Assembly: GCA_964474045.1 (NCBI GenBank)
Contig: CAYYRC010000001.1
Location: 196,680 to 260,679 of the forward strand
DNA length: 64,000 nt
Source of the DNA: JACJWR01 sp964474045
GTDB lineage: Bacteria; Actinomycetota; Actinomycetes; S36-B12; UBA10799
Direction of reading: 5' to 3'
Of this stretch, positions 59,256-64,000 are shown one piece after another. Made by a program: the position numbers and the translations under genes. The notes beneath the pieces are model-generated. The model saw nothing but the letters and a program-made list of their open reading frames with translations. It was not told where the DNA came from and did not search any database. Within the stretch, counting starts at the first letter, position 1, and each line of letters starts with the position of its first letter.

Positions 59256-59897
59256 TTAGCCGCTGACCGGCGGTGCCGGTGGTCCTGGTCGGGCCGGCGG
59301 GATCAGGCGGTGCGATCGGGCGAAGTCCACGATGAGGTCGACGTGCTCGCGGGTGAGGCCGACGCTGGGATCGGGCTGCACCGTGAGCGTGGGGATTCCG
59401 GCATCGGACCGCCGCAGCGCCCAGGCGTGCTGCCACGGCTGAAGATCGTCATCGACGACCACAGCAGGGCGGTCGCCGACCGCGGCCATGAAGCCGGGGT
59501 GCTTGTAGCTGCCGACGGAGCCGTGGTCGGCGGCTGAGCCAGTGGCGCCGCGGGTCAGCCGCTCGATCTGCCGCGCCAGCGCGGGGTCGCGCCAGTGCCG
59601 GTCGAAGTCCACGTGGCGCCAACTCGCGCCGAACCCGGCCTCGGGGGCGAAGTGCGTGCGCGCGTCCTCCATCCACATGGTGCTCCACATGATCTCGAAA
59701 CCGTGCGCCTCCAGATCGAGCACCGCCTGCCGGTGCCAGCGCGGCAGCACGACCTGGTACCCCTGGATGCGCACCTGCCGCGCATCCCCTGCGGGGCCGA
59801 GCACGTTCAGGACGCCGTCGATGTCGAGCAGGAGCAGCGGCGGCGATGGTGGCCCCGACCCTGCCTCGGCTCGCGGTCCTCCTGTTGAAGTCCCCAT
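59256..59897 (-). CDS. HAD-like hydrolase
   Basis: A 213-residue protein. LLLLDIDGVLNVLG (about residues 21-34) carries the nucleophile motif D-x-D. TMWMEDAR and VVVDDDLQPWQ supply later acidic residues. It resembles the HAD domain associated with RNA-repair proteins. ATG 59897 is preceded by GGGGGGAGGG, so the longer ORF upstream is rejected. The substrate is unknown. Confidence 0.78.
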   Translation of the reverse strand: MGTSTGGPRAEAGSGPPSPPLLLLDIDGVLNVLGPAGDARQVRIQGYQVVLPRWHRQAVLDLEAHGFEIMWSTMWMEDARTHFAPEAGFGASWRHVDFDRHWRDPALARQIERLTRGATGSAADHGSVGSYKHPGFMAAVGDRPAVVVDDDLQPWQHAWALRRSDAGIPTLTVQPDPSVGLTREHVDLIVDFARSHRLIPPARPGPPAPPVSG

Positions 59898-60138
59898 GAT
59901 CCCTCCCCCCGATCGGTTCTTCCGGCATGGGCGCGTTCGGCCTCCGCCGACCCCCCGCCGCCCTCCGCCGACGTCCCTTGTCGGCCGCCGTGGCTGCGTC
60001 GTGTGCCCCTGAAGCCCATGACAGCAGCCACCTCCGACGGAACCTCCCAGCCGCACCTCGCGCAGCAGGCGATTGACCGGGCGGGTCGGTTGCGCGTTGG
60101 ATGGGGGCGTCCCGGATGGCTGGTCCGAAGGAGTCACA

Positions 60139-60567
60139 GTGAGCGGAAACCCCAGCACGCAGAGTGCGGTCCTGGAGGCCTATCTGGCGAAGGTGGCGCC
60201 CGAGGCCGCGCCAGTCGTGCGGGCGCTGCACGAGGCGGTCGTGACAGCCGATCCCAACCTCAGCTGTGCAGTGAAGTGGAACATGGACATGTTCACGGTG
60301 GGTGACGGCTGGCGCGTGTGGGTCTGTGGGATCTCGCCGGCGAAGTCCAGCGTCGCGCTGCGCTTCTTGTACGGGGTGCTCCTGGACGATCCGCTGCAGG
60401 TGCTGCGCAAGGGCTCGTCGGTGCTCATGACCTGGGACTTCCCATTTTCCGCCACGGTGGAGGCGCAGTCCGTGGGCCAGTACGTCCGGGAGGCCGTGGC
60501 CAAGCGCGACTACTACATCGCTCACACCGAAGAGGTGACGGCGAGGGCCAAGGCGCGCGGCGTCTGA
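60139..60567 (+). CDS. DUF1801 (YdhG-like) protein
   Basis: A 142-residue single-domain protein. LHEAVVTADPNLSCAVKWNMDMF and VWVCGISPAKSSVALRF are the DUF1801 pattern. GTG 60139 has GAAGGAG 5-6 nt upstream. Soluble, no catalytic residues known. Confidence 0.83.
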   Translation: MSGNPSTQSAVLEAYLAKVAPEAAPVVRALHEAVVTADPNLSCAVKWNMDMFTVGDGWRVWVCGISPAKSSVALRFLYGVLLDDPLQVLRKGSSVLMTWDFPFSATVEAQSVGQYVREAVAKRDYYIAHTEEVTARAKARGV

Positions 60568-60666
60568 AGGCGGCCTCCCCGATCCGCCAGGCAGGCGCCA
60601 AGCCGACGCCAGACCGACGCCAGGCCCCGATGGGCGACGGCCGGCGCGCACGCCTACCGTTGCCGA

Positions 60667-61116
60667 ATGCAGGTGCCCAACGAAAACCCCCAGGCCGGTC
60701 AGGTCCTCCTCGCCCAGGTGACCACGCAGCCGCTGTCCGCGGCAGGCATCGACGAGGCCGTGCGCTCGGCAGCAGTAGGCGCCGTCGTGACCTTCGCGGG
60801 CATCGTCCGCGATCACGACTCGGGGCGTGGGGTCCGCGAGTTGGAGTACTCCGGGCACCCCGAGGCGCAGGCGGTGCTGGCGGCGGTAGCCGCAGAGGCT
60901 GCCGCACTACCCGGCGTCATGAGTGTGGCCGTGGCTCACAGGTTGGGTCTGCTGGCCATCGGCGACGATGCTCTGGTCTGCGCAGTCGCCGCCGCCCACC
61001 GCCGTGAGGCCTTTGAGGCCTGCGCCTGGCTGGTGGACGAGGTGAAAGACCGGCTGCCGGTGTGGAAGCGGCAGCTATTCGCTGACGGCACCCACGAGTG
61101 GGTCAACTGCGCTTGA
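60667..61116 (+). CDS. moaE: Molybdopterin synthase catalytic subunit
   Basis: A 149-residue MoaE. AVVTFAGIVRDHDSGRGVRELEYSGHPEA (about 39-67 in part), VAVAHRLGLLAIGDDAL and VDEVKDRLPVWKRQ, with the active-site Lys, are all conserved. MoaD and other molybdopterin genes are not in this window. The 3' end overlaps the convergent next gene by 14 bp. Confidence 0.93.
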   Translation: MQVPNENPQAGQVLLAQVTTQPLSAAGIDEAVRSAAVGAVVTFAGIVRDHDSGRGVRELEYSGHPEAQAVLAAVAAEAAALPGVMSVAVAHRLGLLAIGDDALVCAVAAAHRREAFEACAWLVDEVKDRLPVWKRQLFADGTHEWVNCA

Positions 61117-62032
61117 GCGGGGGATCCGTCCACGTTCGCGGGGCGGCCGGCAGTTCAGCAAGCTCGAGGGAGTCGAGGAGTTCCTGCCGCAGCGAGGCGC
61201 CGTGGGCGGCAAGTCGACGCTGCTCAGTCGCGTAAACCGCGCGCCCCGCAGCCGTCTCCACCGGGATCGGCTGAAGCCCGAGCGCGACCAGATCGTAGGG
61301 CGATGCCCTCATGTCGATGCGGCGCGCGTCGGCGGCGTGCCGGAAGCAGCGCAGGACCAGGTCGCTGCTGACGATCGGCTGGAGCTCGAAGGCCCAGCGG
61401 TACAGATCCATGCCGGCATGCAGGCAGCCGGGTTGCTCGTGTTGGAGCTGGTCAGCGCGCGTCAGCTGCAGTGGGTTGCGCGGTCGCGCCTCCGCGGTGA
61501 AGAAGCGGAAGGCGTCGAAGTGAGTGCAGGCCAGGCCGCTGTCGTCGATCGCGGTGCGAACGGTGCTCGGCGACACCCTCAGCCGCCAGGACGTGTGGCG
61601 CACCCGGTGGGCATCGAGGCCGAGCACCATGGCCCACTCGTGCAGGCCGAAACAGGCGTAGCGCGGGGGTCGCTGGGACGTTCGCACAAGCAGCTCGCGC
61701 ACGCGCACGGCATGGTCCCCGCGGTTGGCCAGCTCCCCGTCAAGGAAGCATCTCGGATCAGCGGCGACGTCCGTCGTGCCACCGACCGACCGGTAGCCGC
61801 GGCGGGCGCGGAACTCCGGTGCTTCCGCCAGCACCGTCCCGACCCCTGGGTTCCAGCGACGCAGGTGGCCGATGCGGATGGGGTAGTAGTCGAACAGGAA
61901 GTCCTCGACCGGGTGCTTCAGCTGGTGCCGGATCCGCGTCCGGCGGGCTGCCGTCAGTTGGTCCACGGCACGCTCGTGGGCGCCCCGCAGTGATAGCCAA
62001 TCCTCTCGGGCCAGCGTGGCGTGCCCGTCCAA
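61103..62032 (-). CDS. Conserved actinobacterial protein, often labelled 3-methyladenine DNA glycosylase
   Basis: A 309-residue soluble protein. LKHPVEDFLFDYYPIR and CFGLHEWAMVLG, THFDAFRFFT and PGCLHAGMDLYRWA are characteristic of a widespread actinobacterial family. Databases commonly name it methyladenine glycosylase, but I see no HhH-GPD or AlkA motif, so the name is doubtful. It begins 7 nt before the reductase stop on the same strand. Confidence 0.7.
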   Translation of the reverse strand: MDGHATLAREDWLSLRGAHERAVDQLTAARRTRIRHQLKHPVEDFLFDYYPIRIGHLRRWNPGVGTVLAEAPEFRARRGYRSVGGTTDVAADPRCFLDGELANRGDHAVRVRELLVRTSQRPPRYACFGLHEWAMVLGLDAHRVRHTSWRLRVSPSTVRTAIDDSGLACTHFDAFRFFTAEARPRNPLQLTRADQLQHEQPGCLHAGMDLYRWAFELQPIVSSDLVLRCFRHAADARRIDMRASPYDLVALGLQPIPVETAAGRAVYATEQRRLAAHGASLRQELLDSLELAELPAAPRTWTDPPLKRS

Positions 62033-62038
62033 CGCAGG

Positions 62039-63244
62039 TCAGCCCAACTCCACCAGGCCAACCGAGGCACAACCCGCCACGAAGGCCTCCTGGCCGAAGG
62101 CCTGCGCCGGGCCAAGCGCCCCACCGCGCCGGATGCCGGGTTTGGCCCGGGCACGGGTGTTGTCCGCGGTGCCGGAGTTGACCACTCCCTGTGGGTCGCT
62201 CAGTGCGCCCGCCTGTGCGCCCGCCGCCGCCCAGGCGAGCAGCTCCGCCGTCAGGTCGTACGGGCTGGGACCGCCGATGCGGACCCGGGCCACGAGCCGG
62301 TCGCCCGCGAATGCCTCGGCGATGGCCAGCGTGCTCCCCGCAGCGCGGTCGGCCGGTGATGGGTCCGAGGCTGTGGTCGTCACGATCCTGCTTGCCACGG
62401 AGGAGGCGAGCTTGGGCAGCACTGGCACCTTGGTCAGCGGCTCGAGCACCGCCCCCACCTGTGACACGGTTCGGGTGCGCGACCCTGCCCAGCCGAGGTA
62501 GACGTTGACATCGCGCAGGCGCGGTTCGATGGCGGGGAGCGCGAAGTGCTCGGTGCCGCCCAGGGAGAGGCCATCGAGTTGCCGGCCGTCCACCTCGAAG
62601 CTGCGTACCGAGGAGCCGGGGCGCTCGGTGTGGATGGCGCCGCCATGCCAGGCGAAACCGGGTTCGCTCAGGATCGCCAGCGTGCTCGCCAGTGTGCCGC
62701 CGCTGATCGAGCGCTGCGCCGAAGCCGACATGGGGACGAAGTACCCAACGTCCACGCGGGTGGGGACGAAGCCACTGTCAGCGGCCTGAGCCAGCGCCAG
62801 CACCCCGGCGAGGTTGCCGGGGATGTAGTCGTAGCCGAAAGCGGTGAGCAGAGTGGCTCCCGTGCGCTGCGCGCGCGGCCCGTAGTGCTGGAACACACGC
62901 CTGATGAAGGGGGGCTCACCGGTGCTGTCGATGTAGACCGCGCCAGCGCTGGTGGCAGCTTCGATCGCCGGCTTCCCGAAACGAGTGAAGGGGCCGACGG
63001 TGGACACGAGGATGTCGTCGGGTGAACCGATCAGGTCCGCGACCGCGGAGGTGTCGGAGGCATCGGCCTCGGCGATGTCGCAGGTCCAGTCGTGCGCCTC
63101 TTCCAGTGTGGCCGCCAACGTGCGCAGGCGCTGGCCGTTGCGGCCCGCGAGCACGACGCGGCCGGTGCCGTTCCGCGCCAGCGCCTCGGCGGTGAGCGTG
63201 CCGGTGTAGCCGGTCGCGCCGAACAGGATCACCCGGGGAGTCAT
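62039..63244 (-). CDS. Saccharopine-dehydrogenase-like / trans-acting enoyl reductase family oxidoreductase
   Basis: A 401-residue NAD(P)-binding protein. VILFGATGYTGTLTAEAL (about residues 5-22) is the Rossmann G-x-x-G-x-x-G. VVLAGRNGQRL, VSTVGPFTRFGKPAIEAA and YIDSTGEPPFI follow the family. In mycobacteria a homologue reduces phthiocerol intermediates; the substrate here is unknown. Confidence 0.85.
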   Translation of the reverse strand: MTPRVILFGATGYTGTLTAEALARNGTGRVVLAGRNGQRLRTLAATLEEAHDWTCDIAEADASDTSAVADLIGSPDDILVSTVGPFTRFGKPAIEAATSAGAVYIDSTGEPPFIRRVFQHYGPRAQRTGATLLTAFGYDYIPGNLAGVLALAQAADSGFVPTRVDVGYFVPMSASAQRSISGGTLASTLAILSEPGFAWHGGAIHTERPGSSVRSFEVDGRQLDGLSLGGTEHFALPAIEPRLRDVNVYLGWAGSRTRTVSQVGAVLEPLTKVPVLPKLASSVASRIVTTTASDPSPADRAAGSTLAIAEAFAGDRLVARVRIGGPSPYDLTAELLAWAAAGAQAGALSDPQGVVNSGTADNTRARAKPGIRRGGALGPAQAFGQEAFVAGCASVGLVELG

Positions 63245-63303
63245 GGGAATATGGTCGCCGATGCCTCCGACGCAATGCGGAGGCGGGTCTGCGAGGTTCG
63301 GTC

Positions 63304-63540
63304 ATGGACGATTCGGCCAGTTCGCCAGTCGCCGATGATGCCGATGGCGGGGTCAGGAGAGCGGTGGGATCCGTTGGTGGTACCGACGCCCCGGACGAGG
63401 CGGCCGAGCGACTTCGCCGACTGCTTGACCATGCACTCCCCGAGCTAACGTCGGACGAGGTCGGTTCAGGTGGTTCGGCGGCCTCACCTCGATCGGATGA
63501 GGACTACCTTGCGGACAGGCCGCCGCACCACGGTGGCTGA
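63304..63540 (+). CDS. Small acidic hypothetical protein
   Basis: A 78-residue ORF from ATG 63304, rich in Asp and Gly, with a central helix APDEAAERLRRLLDHALPEL. It is divergent from the reductase gene. Composition is protein-like for an actinobacterium, but I recognise no family and the RBS is weak. Confidence 0.4.
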   Translation: MDDSASSPVADDADGGVRRAVGSVGGTDAPDEAAERLRRLLDHALPELTSDEVGSGGSAASPRSDEDYLADRPPHHGG

Positions 63541-63832
63541 ACGCCATCGGCATCTGTCACTGGACCGGAGTGCGCCATGGTTTGCCAACTACGTCCGTCG
63601 GCTCGCCAATTGCTCTCGGGTCGTTGACGCAAGAAATCATGCAGATGTATGAATAGGGGCTTGTTCGGCCTGGCTTCGCGTGCTAGCTTGGTATTAGCAA
63701 GCAAGTTCGAGGGCTAGTAACTTCCAGTCGCGAGCGCGTGGGGTCTACGGGGCGGTTGAGTGGGGTCGGGGCCGGTTCAAGTCCGGTTGTCTCAGATCGA
63801 TTCATTCGTCTCACCAGGCGGGGGTGGTTCCC
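63541..63832. other. Intergenic region with relatively AT-rich patch
   Basis: The patch at about 63610-63720 (GTTGACGCAAG, TGGTATTAGC) has lower GC than its surroundings and could hold a promoter for the following ORF. GGTTCAAGTCC at 63776 resembles a tRNA T-loop, but no acceptor or anticodon stem can be drawn around it. Confidence 0.4.
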
Positions 63833-64000
63833 ATGCGTGCTCAGCGGCGCGGATCTCGCGGCTCTCGCGGTGGCCCCTGTGTGCCCAGTTCCGGCGCCGC
63901 CAGTCCTTCGCCGGTGGCGGGGTGGGTGGAGCCGGAGTGGGCCGTGGCGCCGCTGTGCGCGGAGGTGCGCGGGTTGATCGGTTTGGCGCCGGGCCCGGAG
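63833..64000 (+). CDS. Partial ORF running off the window
   Basis: Open from ATG 63833 to the end (56 codons). It starts Arg/Ser/Gly-rich, then PVAGWVEPEWAVAPLCAEVRG and LIGLAPGPE. The Pro/Trp style resembles N-termini of actinobacterial DUF222/HNH endonuclease proteins, but too little is visible to claim it. Confidence 0.35.
   Translation, partial: MRAQRRGSRGSRGGPCVPSSGAASPSPVAGWVEPEWAVAPLCAEVRGLIGLAPGPE

Noticed and set aside
60667..61116. Molybdenum cofactor gene cluster
   Set aside because: Only moaE is present. Its neighbours are unrelated to molybdopterin synthesis.
63740..63800. Possible tRNA because of GGTTCAAGTCC
   Set aside because: The surrounding bases do not form T, anticodon or acceptor stems.

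Overview
The window is high-GC (roughly 70%) actinobacterial chromosome. Gene order is the main taxonomic clue. TadE/TadG-like, helicase, bldG-type STAS, anti-sigma, hppA, methyltransferase, topA, tmk, holB match the Streptomyces bldG-topA neighbourhood. ppa, dacB, DUF2342 metalloprotease, tilS, hpt, ftsH, folE, folP, folB-folK, DUF3180 match the mycobacterial/streptomycete ftsH-fol region. GTG and TTG starts and stop/start overlaps are frequent. I cannot assign a genus.

Region 1 (1-32.3 kb) is conserved housekeeping sequence. It holds the end of a pilus-like Tad operon, stress signalling (STAS plus anti-sigma), a proton-pumping pyrophosphatase, topoisomerase I, thymidylate kinase and the clamp-loader delta-prime subunit. 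A surface module follows: class E sortase, an LATTG-anchored glycine-rich protein, and a Wzz/BY-kinase with a Tyr-Gly tail next to a low-molecular-weight tyrosine phosphatase. The ppa-to-folate block comes next. Two perfect hairpins (6277-6327 and 16827-16870) are clear terminators.

Region 2 (32.4-58.9 kb) is an accessory island. It contains toxin-antitoxin-like pairs (PIN/AbrB, Fic/AbrB, RHH/MazF and a broken HigB with an intact HigA), two near-identical-length Uma2 genes, an ESX-like WXG-hydrolase gene, decayed DNA, and a wrecked ISL3 transposase at the right edge. Within it lies what I consider the main discovery: a dispersed candidate RiPP system. There are four asparagine-synthetase-like proteins with no Ntn cysteine. 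They form two pairs by sequence resemblance, and each pair has one member with ATP-pyrophosphatase motifs (35151, 41428) and one that has lost them (38459, 52272). Four short ORFs (37076, 45041, 49310, 54266) share a W-x-x-P-x-L leader motif, like the Y-x-x-P-x-L motif of lasso-peptide leaders. All have a Shine-Dalgarno sequence about 5 nt from the start. The three associated with the second pair are exactly 61 residues long. The first locus also encodes a SET-domain-like protein and an unknown 173-residue protein in the same tight operon, with a divergent ATP-grasp gene. The second is linked to a GT4 glycosyltransferase, a GT39-like membrane glycosyltransferase and an FkbM-type methyltransferase. 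No RRE/PqqD protein and no transglutaminase-like leader peptidase is visible, so this is not a textbook lasso cluster.

Region 3 (58.9-64 kb) returns to ordinary genes: TfoX C-terminal-like protein, HAD-like hydrolase, DUF1801 protein, MoaE, a conserved protein often labelled methyladenine glycosylase, a saccharopine-dehydrogenase-like reductase, a small acidic ORF and an ORF cut by the window end. I saw no rRNA, tRNA or CRISPR array.
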